Positions 20,020-27,680 of a stretch of DNA of 64,000 bases are shown here, one piece after another (within the stretch, counting starts at the first letter, position 1; every line of letters starts with the position of its first letter). Below the pieces are notes generated by a model, which saw only the letters and a list, made by a program, of their open reading frames with translations, searched no databases and was not told where the DNA came from. The translations under genes were made by a program, and so were the position numbers. This DNA is from Myxococcales bacterium (GTDB lineage Bacteria; Myxococcota_A; Polyangia; Haliangiales; Haliangiaceae): NCBI GenBank assembly GCA_016794525.1, contig JAEUJY010000059.1:1-64000 (forward strand), given 5' to 3'.

Positions 20020-20934
20020 ATGAGCGACGCCGCGATCCTCGAAGCCCTCACCCGCGCCGGCCACGGCGCCTTCGCCGACGACCTCCGCGCCGCCCTACGG
20101 CCGGGGATCCACCTGACCGCGACCGCGCTCGCGGGCCGGCCCGCCGACTGGCGCCGGGCCGAGGAGGAGGACGACGCGGAGGACGAGGACGAGGACGCGG
20201 ACGCCGACGGCGGGCCCGATCGGGTGGCGGCGTTCGACGCGGCGATGGCCAGCGTGCCGCTGGGCGCCAGCCGGTTCGGCGGCCTGCCCGACCTGCCGCC
20301 GGGCGCCGCGTGGCCCGAGCGCGACGGCGTGCCGATGGAGTTCATCGCCCAGTTCCGCCTCGACGAGCTGGCCGCGCTCGACCCGCGCGGGCAGCTGCCG
20401 CCGCGCGGCGCGCTCCTGTTCTTCTACAACTCGCAGTGGGCGCACTCGGACATGGAGCCCGACGCCGCGTGCTGCGCGGTCTTGTTCCACGACGGCCCGG
20501 TGAGCGAGCTGGTGCGGGCGACGCCGCCGGCCGTCGAGTGGCAGAGCGAGTTCTCCGACACGCCGCAGATCGCGCCGTTCATCCACGGCGTCGCCACCGT
20601 GACCGCCAGCGCGCGCACGTTCGCGCCGGGCGGCGTCGGGCCGTTCGTGCCGGCGAGCCTCAAGGAGGTCTACCAGGACTTCACCGCCGACCAGCAGCGC
20701 CAGTACCAGCCGGGCGGCGAGGACGCGCCGCAGAACCACCTGCTCGGCCACGTCTCGGGCCAGGACTACGTCGACGCCCAGCAGCCCGACGATCAGCTGC
20801 TGTTCGAGGTGAGCTCCGACGACGCCGCGCAGTTCCAGTTCGGCGACTGCGACTCGCTGTACTTCATCCTGACCGCCGCCGAGCTCGCCGCCCGCGACTT
20901 CAGCCGGGTGCGGGTCTACCAGCAGCTCGGGTGA
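20020..20934 (+). CDS. DUF1963 (YwqG-family) protein
   Basis: 304 residues from ATG 20020. Residues about 48-62 are a strongly acidic tract (EEEDDAEDEDEDADAD). The DUF1963 core follows: SRFGGLPDLPPGAAWPERDG, MEFIAQFRLDELAALDP, RGALLFFYNSQW, QNHLLGHVSGQDY and FEVSSDDAAQFQFGDCDSLY. YwqG-like proteins are widespread in neighbourhoods of immunity and polymorphic-toxin genes, but their biochemical role is unsettled. Cytoplasmic, no signal. The stop shares one base with the next start, so they are coupled. Confidence 0.88.
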   Translation: MSDAAILEALTRAGHGAFADDLRAALRPGIHLTATALAGRPADWRRAEEEDDAEDEDEDADADGGPDRVAAFDAAMASVPLGASRFGGLPDLPPGAAWPERDGVPMEFIAQFRLDELAALDPRGQLPPRGALLFFYNSQWAHSDMEPDAACCAVLFHDGPVSELVRATPPAVEWQSEFSDTPQIAPFIHGVATVTASARTFAPGGVGPFVPASLKEVYQDFTADQQRQYQPGGEDAPQNHLLGHVSGQDYVDAQQPDDQLLFEVSSDDAAQFQFGDCDSLYFILTAAELAARDFSRVRVYQQLG

Positions 20935-22070
20935 TGGTCGATCCGCGGGTCACCGACGCGGTGCGCGGGGGCGGCGTCGGCGTGCTCGATGGGCGCGGCC
21001 TGATGCGCCTGGCCGACGCGCGCGCGCTGCTCGCCGGGGCCACCGCGTTCGTCCGCGGCGACGACGGCGACGCCGCGCACACGCCGGGCGGGTTCGTGCT
21101 GACCAGCGATCGGCTGTGGGCGGCGCTGTTGTCGCTCGCCGACGGCGCCGAGTTCGTCCAGGTCGCCAGCCGCCTGACCTGGGAGTTCCACCCGCGCGGC
21201 TTCGACAACGTCGATCTGTATCTGCGCTACGGCGACGCGATCGTGCCGTGGCTGGCCACCCGCGTCGACGGCGCCGGCGTGCTGCACAACCAGCCGTGGT
21301 GCGTCGTGCCGTGCCTGCTGGCGTGCGGCGACGCCGCGGCGTTCGAGCTGGCGTGGCGGATCGCGCGCGTCGACGGCAGCCCGCTCGATCTGCTGCGCGC
21401 GTGGTGCGACTGTCACCCGGCCGAGGCCGCCCGCGGGCTGGCGGCGCGCCGGCCGGCGCCGCGCGCGGTCGCGCACCTGACCGCGCTGCGCTGGCGGCGC
21501 CCCGACGCGCCGGTGCCGGCGCCGGCGCGCCCCGCGACCGCGTCGGACATCCTCGGCCACCTCGACGCCTGCGCGCTCGAGCTGACCGCGGGGTCGGTGC
21601 GGGCCTGGCCCGCGGTCGGCGGCAAGGGCGATCGCACGCCGCACGGCTTCCGCGCGATCGCGGCGCGGGCCGGCGACGACTGGGCGCTGGTGATCGAGCG
21701 CGTCGAGGGCGCGCGCGCGGCCGGCGTGCAGGCGGCGCGGGTGCTCGGCTTCGGCTTCGGCCCGCGGCTGCCGGGCGGCGCCGTCCAGCGCCCGCGCGCG
21801 CTGCGGCTCGACGGCGCGCCGGCCGCGGGGGCGCCGTTCGTCGCGTGGCTGCGCGCGCGGCTCGCCGCCGATCCCGAGGCGGTGCTGGGGCCGCCGGCGG
21901 CGGCGCTCGCCGCGCTGGGGCTGGCCGACGCGCGCGTCGTCGCGGTGGCGTGGCCGTTCACGTCGGTCGATCCGCGGGCGAAGCTGCCCAGCGCGTCGCT
22001 CGAGGTCCGCGCGCTGGCGGCGGCGCTCACCGAGGGCGCCCCCGCCGCGCCGCTCAGCCCGGACGCGTGA
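20934..22070 (+). CDS. Protein of unknown function coupled to the DUF1963 gene
   Basis: 378 residues from ATG 20934, sharing one base with the upstream stop. No signal peptide or TM helices. N-terminal half: TPGGFVLTSDRLWAALLSLA, RLTWEFHPRGFDNVDLYLRY and HNQPWCVVPCLLACG; the middle (AAFELAWRIARVDGSPLDLL) looks helical-repeat-like. The C-terminal third carries SDILGHLDACALELTAGSVR and WALVIERVEGARAAGVQAAR and is predicted alpha/beta. I recognise no family. Its 3' end overlaps the convergent methyltransferase gene by 17 nt. Confidence 0.75.
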   Translation: MVDPRVTDAVRGGGVGVLDGRGLMRLADARALLAGATAFVRGDDGDAAHTPGGFVLTSDRLWAALLSLADGAEFVQVASRLTWEFHPRGFDNVDLYLRYGDAIVPWLATRVDGAGVLHNQPWCVVPCLLACGDAAAFELAWRIARVDGSPLDLLRAWCDCHPAEAARGLAARRPAPRAVAHLTALRWRRPDAPVPAPARPATASDILGHLDACALELTAGSVRAWPAVGGKGDRTPHGFRAIAARAGDDWALVIERVEGARAAGVQAARVLGFGFGPRLPGGAVQRPRALRLDGAPAAGAPFVAWLRARLAADPEAVLGPPAAALAALGLADARVVAVAWPFTSVDPRAKLPSASLEVRALAAALTEGAPAAPLSPDA

Positions 22071-23262
22071 ACGTCGCGACCAGCTCGACGTGGGCGGTCT
22101 GCGGCATCAGATCGAACGGCGCGATCGCGCCGATCGCGAAGCCGCCGGCCAGCAGCCGCTCGCCGTCGCGGGCGAAGGTCGCCGGATCGCACGACACGTA
22201 GACCACGCGGCGCGCGCCGGTGGCCGCGATCAGGTCGATCACGTCCTTGGCGCCGGTGCGCGGCGGATCGAGCACGACCACGTCGAAGCGCTGCTCGGCC
22301 GCGAGCAGCGCCGGCACCACGCCGGCGGCCGGGCCGACGACGAACTGCGCCGCCAGCGCGCCCGGGTGGCGCGGCGCCACCGCGTCGGTCGCGGTGACCT
22401 GCGCGCCGGCGGCGATCAGGTCGCGCGTGAAGTTGCCGCCGCCGGCGTACAGCTCGAGCACGCGCTCGCGCGGCGCGATCGCCGCCGCCGCCGCGACCGC
22501 CGCCCGCAGCGCCAGGTTGCCGGCCGCGCCGGCCTGGGCGAAGCCGTCGGCGCGCGCGCGCAGCCCCCCGTCGATCGTCACCGCGTCGGCCCCGGCCGCG
22601 CCGTCGGCCCAGGCCACGCCGACGATGCCACCCTGGCCGAGCAGCCGCCGCGCGCCGTCGGCGTGGGCGCGCGCGTCGACCACCGCGTGGACGCCCTCGG
22701 CCCCCGCCAGCAGGTGCAGCTCGCCGTCGCCGGCGAACACCGCGGCCCGGGCGGCGCGCACCGCGGCCAGCGCCGCGGCCAGCGGCGGCGCCAGCTGCGG
22801 GCAGGCGTCGAGGTCGGTCACGCGGTGCGAGCGCGGGGCGTGGAAGCCGACCGCGCCACCGACCACCGCGAACCGCGCGCGCCGCCGCCAGCCCCAGTCG
22901 TCCTCGGGGCACGCCAGCGGCGCCAGCGTCGCGCCGGCGGCGACCAGCCGCCGCACCTGCCCGGCGACGATCGCGTGCTTCTGCGCGCGCTGGGTGGCGA
23001 GGTCGACGTGGGCCCAGTCGCAGCCCCCGCAGGTGCGGGCCGCGAACTTCGGGCACGCCGGCGCGATCCGCCCCGGTCCGGGCGCCGCGATCCGCACCAG
23101 CTCGCCGCGCGCCCACCGCGCGTGCCGCTCGGTCAGGCGCACGGTCACGCGATCGCCGGGCGCGGCCGCGGCCACGAACACCGTCCGGCCATCGGCGTCC
23201 TTGCCGACGCCGTCGCCGCCGGCCGCCAGGCCGTGGATCGTCACCTCGACGTGCTCGCTCAC
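22054..23262 (-). CDS. Fe-S 23S rRNA/tRNA (uracil-5)-methyltransferase (RumA/TrmA family)
   Basis: 402 residues from GTG 23262, which overlaps the upstream gene's stop (GTGA). Uses SAM to make 5-methyluridine in rRNA or tRNA. TRAM-like N-terminus (VEVTIHGLAAGGDGVGKDAD; FVAAAAPGDRVTVRL), then four Cys ligands C70, C78, C81 and C154 in a C-x7-C-x2-C-x72-C arrangement for a 4Fe-4S cluster, slightly wider than the usual C-x5-C. SAM-binding VLELYAGGGNFTRDL, VLDPPRTGA and catalytic C358 in YVSCDPATF. Substrate position cannot be set from sequence. Sharing a transcript with a SAM hydrolase is notable. Confidence 0.9.
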   Translation of the reverse strand: MSEHVEVTIHGLAAGGDGVGKDADGRTVFVAAAAPGDRVTVRLTERHARWARGELVRIAAPGPGRIAPACPKFAARTCGGCDWAHVDLATQRAQKHAIVAGQVRRLVAAGATLAPLACPEDDWGWRRRARFAVVGGAVGFHAPRSHRVTDLDACPQLAPPLAAALAAVRAARAAVFAGDGELHLLAGAEGVHAVVDARAHADGARRLLGQGGIVGVAWADGAAGADAVTIDGGLRARADGFAQAGAAGNLALRAAVAAAAAIAPRERVLELYAGGGNFTRDLIAAGAQVTATDAVAPRHPGALAAQFVVGPAAGVVPALLAAEQRFDVVVLDPPRTGAKDVIDLIAATGARRVVYVSCDPATFARDGERLLAGGFAIGAIAPFDLMPQTAHVELVATFTRPG

Positions 23263-23996
23263 GCGACCTCCACCGCGGCGCCGCGGCCGACGCCGAGCGC
23301 CGCCGCCGCCGCGCCGTCGCGCACCGCGATCTCCAGCGTGCCGCTCGAGCCGCGGTAGGCCAGCAGCGCGCCCGGCGCCACCGCGGCGTAGGTCGCGACC
23401 ACCGCGATGGTCCGCCCGGCGATCCGCACCGCGGGCGCCGCGGCGTCGAGGTTGGTGATCAGGTTGCCCCAGCGATCGACGTGGACGACGACGCCGCGGC
23501 CGTCGACGGCCAGCGCCGGCCACGGCAGCGCGCCGGCCAGGCAGGTCGCCGGCCCGGCCAGCCGCTCGGGCAGCCCGCGCGCCAGCGCCGCCGCCGCCGG
23601 CGCGAACACGTCGCGGCCGTGGAAGGTCGGCGCGACGGACGGCGCGCGGAACGCGGTCGAGGTGATCGCGTAGGCGCCGTCGTGGTGAGCCGCGACGTAC
23701 GCGAAGACGCCGTTGTCGGGCCCGACGAAGCGGTGGCCGTCGACCGCCACCACCACCTCGGCGCGATCGCCGCCGACGCCGGGGTCGACCACGACGACGT
23801 GGACGGTGCCGATCGGGAACTCGCGCCACGCGGTGCGCACGACCCAGGCCGCGTGGGCGACGTCGTGGCGCGGCACCTCGTGGGCGACGTCGACGACCCG
23901 GGCCTCGGGCGCCAGCCGCGCGATCACGCCCTTCATCGCGCCGACGTAGCCATCGGCGCCGCCGAAATCGGTGGTCAGGGTCACGAGCGCGGCCAC
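23259..23996 (-). CDS. SAM hydrolase / SAM hydroxide adenosyltransferase (DUF62, SalL family)
   Basis: 245 residues from GTG 23996, the best start just ahead of the conserved TLTTDFGGADGYVGAMKG. Family members split S-adenosylmethionine into adenosine and methionine using water or hydroxide. Further marks: VDVAHEVPRHDVAHAAWVV, GTVHVVVVDPGVGGDRAEVV, RFVGPDNGVFAYV, FHGRDVFAPAAAALA and VVHVDRWGNLITNL in the C-terminal domain. All main active-site stretches look intact. Downstream, translationally coupled, is a SAM-dependent RNA methyltransferase, so the pair may balance SAM use, although functional linkage is only inferred. Confidence 0.92.
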   Translation of the reverse strand: MAALVTLTTDFGGADGYVGAMKGVIARLAPEARVVDVAHEVPRHDVAHAAWVVRTAWREFPIGTVHVVVVDPGVGGDRAEVVVAVDGHRFVGPDNGVFAYVAAHHDGAYAITSTAFRAPSVAPTFHGRDVFAPAAAALARGLPERLAGPATCLAGALPWPALAVDGRGVVVHVDRWGNLITNLDAAAPAVRIAGRTIAVVATYAAVAPGALLAYRGSSGTLEIAVRDGAAAAALGVGRGAAVEVA

Positions 23997-24024
23997 GGGC
24001 CACGCTACCACACGTCGACTATCT

Positions 24025-24034
24025 CGACATGTCG
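24025..24034. promoter_or_regulatory. Perfect palindrome CGACATGTCG in divergent promoter region
   Basis: A 10-bp perfect inverted repeat lies between the divergent DUF62 gene (start 23996) and the hibernation factor gene (start 24115). Its placement fits an operator serving one or both promoters. No regulator is identified. Confidence 0.3.
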
Positions 24035-24114
24035 CTGCCGTTCTTGCGTATGGACCGCAGGGCGATTCGGGCCCACAACAGATCCACGACACCCCACCAC
24101 CACCGGAGGCACTC

Positions 24115-24453
24115 ATGAAGATCGTGATCCGCACCCACCAGGTCGACCTCACCCCCGAGCTCCGCGACCACGTGCGTCGCCGCCTGGAGTTCGCGCTGGG
24201 CCGGCTGGGACCGGCGGTGCGCGCGGTGCGCGTCACGCTGGCCGACGTCAACGGGCCGCGCGGCGGCGTCGACAAGCAGTGCCGGTTGCGGATCGCCGGC
24301 GATCAGCTGCCGGCGCTGGTGATCGAGACCACCGCCGCCGATCTGCCGACGGCGATCGACCTGGCCGCCGAGCGGGCCGGGCGCACCGTCGTGCGCGCCC
24401 GCGAGCGCCGGCGCGGCTTCGCCGCCCTGCCCCGCCTGGTCCCCGTCGCCTAG
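24115..24453 (+). CDS. hpf: Ribosome hibernation promoting factor / RaiA-like protein
   Basis: 112 residues from ATG 24115 with CGGAGG at 24104-24109. Fold of the short HPF/RaiA family that binds the 30S decoding region and idles ribosomes in stationary phase: MKIVIRTHQVDLTPELRDHV, RRRLEFALGRLGPAVRAVRV, LADVNGPRGGVDKQCRLRI and the basic C-terminal helix AAERAGRTVVRARERRRG. No long-HPF dimerisation domain. The highly basic end fits rRNA binding. Expressed from the intergenic region shared with the DUF62 gene. Confidence 0.85.
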   Translation: MKIVIRTHQVDLTPELRDHVRRRLEFALGRLGPAVRAVRVTLADVNGPRGGVDKQCRLRIAGDQLPALVIETTAADLPTAIDLAAERAGRTVVRARERRRGFAALPRLVPVA

Positions 24454-24461
24454 GCCGTGCG

Positions 24462-25550
24462 CTACTTCGCCGTGAGGTAGCCCTCGGCGGCCAGCAGCTC
24501 GGCGGTCAACACCGCGCCGCCGGCCGCGCCGCGCACGGTGTTGTGCGACAGCGCGACGAACCGCCAGTCGAACAGCGCGTCGGGGCGCAGCCGGCCGATC
24601 GAGATGGCCTGGCCGTCGCCGGCGTCGCGATCGAGCTTGGTCTGCGGCCGGCTGTCGTCCTCGAAGTACCGCAGGAACGGCGTCGGCGCGCTCGGCAGCG
24701 CCAGCCGCTGCGGCTTGCCGGCGTAGTCGCGCCACGCCGCGAGGATCTCGTCCCGGCTCGGCTTCTTGTCGAAGCCGACGAACACCGCGGCCATGTGCCC
24801 GTCGGACACCGGCACGCGGATGCACTGCGCGCTGATCGTCGGCGAGGTCGCCGGCACGATCCGGCCGTCGACGATCCGGCCCCAGATCTTCAGCGGCTCC
24901 TGCTCGCTCTTCTCTTCCTCGCCCTTGATGAACGGGATGACGTTGTCGACCATCTCCGGCCACGAAGCGAAGGTCTTGCCGGCGCCGGAGATCGCCTGGT
25001 AGGTGCACACCGCGATCCGGTTGGGGCCGAACGCCTTGAGCGGGTGGATCGCCGGGACGTAGCTCTGCAGCGAGCAGTTCGGCTTGACCGCGACGAAGCC
25101 GCGCGTGACGCCGTGGCGGCGGCGCTGCGCCTCGATCACCGCGGCGTGGTCGTCGTTGATCTCGGGGATCATCATCGGCACGTCGGGCGTCGGCCGGTGC
25201 GCCGAGTTGTTCGACACCACCGGGGTCTCGGCCCGCGCGTAGTCGTCCTCGAGCTTCGCGGTGGCGTCCTTGGCCATGTCGACCGCGCAGAAGACGAAGT
25301 CGACCGCGCCGGCGACGCCGGCCACGTCGGCGGCGTCGACGACGGTGAGCGCGGCGGCCGCCGCCGGCGTCGGCTCGGCCAGCGCCCAGCGGCCGGCGAC
25401 CGCGTCGGCGTACGACTTGCCGGCCGAGCTGGGGCTGGCCGCGACCACGGCGACCTCGAACCACGGGTGGTTGGCGAGCAACGCGACGAAGCGCTGACCG
25501 ACCATGCCGGTGGCGCCGAGGACTCCGACCTTGAGCTTGGGCTTGGACAT
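24462..25550 (-). CDS. asd: Aspartate-semialdehyde dehydrogenase (archaeal/fungal-type)
   Basis: 362 residues from ATG 25550. Reduces aspartyl phosphate to aspartate semialdehyde with NADPH, feeding Lys/DAP, Thr and Met synthesis. N-terminal nucleotide loop GVLGATGMVGQRFVALL, SAGKSYADAV, conserved VSNNSAHRPTPDVPMMIPE, catalytic Cys in VAVKPNCSLQ, QAISGAGKT and the active-site His region RVPVSDGHMAAVFV. The internal insert EEEKSEQEPLKIWG is typical of the longer archaeal/fungal branch rather than E. coli Asd. Its 3' end is 8 nt from the convergent hpf gene. Confidence 0.96.
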   Translation of the reverse strand: MSKPKLKVGVLGATGMVGQRFVALLANHPWFEVAVVAASPSSAGKSYADAVAGRWALAEPTPAAAAALTVVDAADVAGVAGAVDFVFCAVDMAKDATAKLEDDYARAETPVVSNNSAHRPTPDVPMMIPEINDDHAAVIEAQRRRHGVTRGFVAVKPNCSLQSYVPAIHPLKAFGPNRIAVCTYQAISGAGKTFASWPEMVDNVIPFIKGEEEKSEQEPLKIWGRIVDGRIVPATSPTISAQCIRVPVSDGHMAAVFVGFDKKPSRDEILAAWRDYAGKPQRLALPSAPTPFLRYFEDDSRPQTKLDRDAGDGQAISIGRLRPDALFDWRFVALSHNTVRGAAGGAVLTAELLAAEGYLTAK

Positions 25551-25638
25551 CGCGGCGCGAGCCTACCAAACGCGTCCGCGCGCGCCAGGCTTGATGCAGG
25601 TCAAGGCGCGCGCGCCGGCGGTGACCCACGCTCGGCGG

Positions 25639-26325
25639 ATGATCGATCCACCCGCCGCCAACCGCCTGGCCACCGCGCTGGCCGCCGCCGCCGCCACGCT
25701 GCTCACCGCGATGGTCGCCATCACCGCCGCCACCGGCGTCGCCCAGGAGCCGTTCGAGGTCGTGCGCGCCGACTACCTGCCGGCGATCGCCGCCGGCGCG
25801 CCGGCGCTGCGCGCGATCGTCGCGCTCGACGCGCTGTTCCTGATCGCCTACGCCGGGTTCTTCGTGATGCTGCCGCGGGCGCTCGGCGTCGCCGCCGAGC
25901 CGCTGGTGCGCCTCGGCGTGCGGGCGATGCTGGCGGTCGCGGTGCTCGACATGATCGAGGACCACCACCTGCTGGCGGTGGCCAAGGCCGCCGAGGCCGG
26001 CCTGCCGGTCGACGGCGCGATGCTCGAGCTGCAGCACGTGCTGTCGCAGGTGAAGTTCCACCTGAGCTACCTGGCGCTGGCGTTCCTGGCGCTCGGGCTG
26101 CCGCGCGCCACCCGCGCCGAGCGGGCGTTCGCGTGGATGATCGGCCTGCCGCTGCCGGTGATGGGCGCGCTGGCGTGGGCGACGCCGGCCCTCGAGGCGG
26201 CGGTCGGCGTCGGCCGGTGGGGCGCGTTCATGAGCGGCTTCGGCGCGGCGATCGTGATGCTGCGGCGGGCCGCGCGCGCGCCAGCCCCAGCCGCCGGCGC
26301 AGCCGCGACAGGTGCTCCGGCGTGA
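25639..26325 (+). CDS. Integral membrane protein, unknown function
   Basis: 228 residues from ATG 25639. About five hydrophobic segments: LAAAAATLLTAMVAITAATG, LRAIVALDALFLIAYAGFFV, MLAVAVLDMIED, FHLSYLALAFLALGLPRA and AWMIGLPLPVMGALAWAT. MIEDHHLL in the centre and DALFLIAYAG are polar groups within or beside TM helices. No family recognised. The last 98 nt overlap the 3' end of the convergent Crp/Fnr gene, so the Ala/Pro-rich C-terminus and the regulator's basic tail share DNA. The pair may be functionally linked. Confidence 0.75.
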   Translation: MIDPPAANRLATALAAAAATLLTAMVAITAATGVAQEPFEVVRADYLPAIAAGAPALRAIVALDALFLIAYAGFFVMLPRALGVAAEPLVRLGVRAMLAVAVLDMIEDHHLLAVAKAAEAGLPVDGAMLELQHVLSQVKFHLSYLALAFLALGLPRATRAERAFAWMIGLPLPVMGALAWATPALEAAVGVGRWGAFMSGFGAAIVMLRRAARAPAPAAGAAATGAPA

Positions 26326-26881
26326 TGCCGAGGTACGACGCGACGTGGACCAGCGGCAGCTCGTCGCCGGCCGCCCCCATCCGCGCGCGGAACCGCTGGT
26401 AGCGCGCCGCCGCGTCGAGCGCCATCAGCTCGTACTCGCGCTCGGCCTTGATCAGGTACAGCCGCTGGGTCGCCGCCGCCAGCACCGCGCGCCACGCCGG
26501 GCGCGCCGCCATCGCCGCGGTCACCGCCGCCCACGGCAGCGTGACGATCCGCGTCGGCGCGCACGCGATCACCTCGCAGCGCGCCGCGCCGCCGGCCAGC
26601 AGATCCGACAGCGAGCCGGCGAAGTCGCCGGCGATGCCGAACGCGCGCACCCGCTCGCGGCCGTCGGCGACGAGGAACGCCTCGCGCAACAGCCCGCTGC
26701 GCACCAGCCCGACCGCGGTCGCCGGCGCGCCGCTGCGGAGGTACGCCTCACCGTCGGCGAGCATCCGCATCCGCAGCTGCCCCGCCACCGCGGCGACGTC
26801 GGCGTCGCCCAGCGGCGCCAGCCGCGTCACCTGCGCGCGCCACCACGCCAGCTCGGCGGAGGTCAACGCCCGCATCGGCAC
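26228..26881 (-). CDS. Crp/Fnr-family transcriptional regulator
   Basis: 217 residues from ATG 26881 (second Met at 26875 possible). N-terminal cyclic-nucleotide-binding-like jelly roll (LADGEAYLRSGAPATAVGLV; GLLREAFLVADGRERVRAFG; AGDFAGSLSDLL) and a C-terminal helix-turn-helix, VHVASYLGITPEHLSRLRRR. The phosphate-binding loop of true cAMP receptors (RxS) is replaced by GDFAGSLSDLL, so the ligand is unclear; no Cys pattern for an FNR cluster is present. Short basic tail overlaps the convergent membrane-protein gene by 98 nt. Confidence 0.88.
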   Translation of the reverse strand: MPMRALTSAELAWWRAQVTRLAPLGDADVAAVAGQLRMRMLADGEAYLRSGAPATAVGLVRSGLLREAFLVADGRERVRAFGIAGDFAGSLSDLLAGGAARCEVIACAPTRIVTLPWAAVTAAMAARPAWRAVLAAATQRLYLIKAEREYELMALDAAARYQRFRARMGAAGDELPLVHVASYLGITPEHLSRLRRRLGLARARPAAASRSPRRSRS

Positions 26882-26945
26882 ACTCTACCCTACCCGCGAT
26901 CGACGATCGCTGCGACCGCGGGCCGGGCTGGCGCGACTCACGGTC

Positions 26946-27551
26946 ATGCGCCTCATCCTGGTTGCCCTGGCCGCGACGCCGCTGCTGATCGCGTGCACCG
27001 ACGACGACACGATCGGCTCCGACGAGGAGGCCCGCCGCGCGTACGTCGGGCTCGACGGCTCGGTCGCCAAGTCGCTGGCGCTCGGCTTCGCCGGCTTCAA
27101 CGCCGCGTCGTCGGCCAACATCCCGCCGCAGATGACCACCGGCGACGCCGCCGGCACGCTGACGATCACCGGCCAGGTCGATCAGGGCGCGTCGGCCAAC
27201 AAGGAGATGCGGCTGCACGTGGGCATGGTCGACTACGACGACGGGCCGTTCCCGATCAACGAGGCCGGCGACACGATCTCGATCCAGTACGACACCGACG
27301 CGGCGGCGACGACGCAGCCGTACCTGCACCTGTCGCTGCGCGACATCCCGGCCGGCACGTTCACCGGCGAGCTCACCGGCACGTACCACCTCGCCGGCGC
27401 GATCGAGGGCGACGCCAGCTTGAACCTGACGATGACCGGCGCGCTGATGAACGACGGCAGCGGCGGCACGCTGCGCATGCCCGGCGCGACGACCGTGACC
27501 GGGACCGCCACCAGCGGCGACGGCGTCTATCAGGTGTCGCTGACGCTGTAG
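26946..27551 (+). CDS. Lipoprotein, beta-rich, unknown function
   Basis: 201 residues from ATG 26946. Signal with lipobox LLIAC followed by a D-rich start (TDDDTIGSDEEARR). The mature domain repeats amphipathic beta strands (GTLTITGQVDQG, EMRLHVGMVDY, PYLHLSLRDIPAGTFTGELT, ASLNLTMTGALM, TTVTGTATSGDGVYQVSLTL) like a lipocalin- or Slam-type barrel. No family identified. Starts 64 nt from the divergent Crp/Fnr gene, so that regulator could act here; this is only positional inference. Confidence 0.75.
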   Translation: MRLILVALAATPLLIACTDDDTIGSDEEARRAYVGLDGSVAKSLALGFAGFNAASSANIPPQMTTGDAAGTLTITGQVDQGASANKEMRLHVGMVDYDDGPFPINEAGDTISIQYDTDAAATTQPYLHLSLRDIPAGTFTGELTGTYHLAGAIEGDASLNLTMTGALMNDGSGGTLRMPGATTVTGTATSGDGVYQVSLTL

Positions 27552-27561
27552 AGGTCGGGGG

Positions 27562-27670
27562 CGGGATCGGGATCGGGGTCCGGAACGGGATCGGGATCGG
27601 GATCCGGAACGGGATCGGGATCGGGGTCCGGATCGGGATCCGGAACGGGATCGGGGAGCGGGATCCGGGC
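27562..27670. repeat. GGGATC(C/G) microsatellite array
   Basis: About 18 variants of a hexamer GGGATC / GGAACG / GGGGTCC are arranged in a higher-order pattern, filling the gap between the convergent gene ends at 27551 and 27681. The array ends just before the stop codon of the LVIVD gene. No gene can be placed here. Confidence 0.85.
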
Positions 27671-27680
27671 GCCGCGTCGG

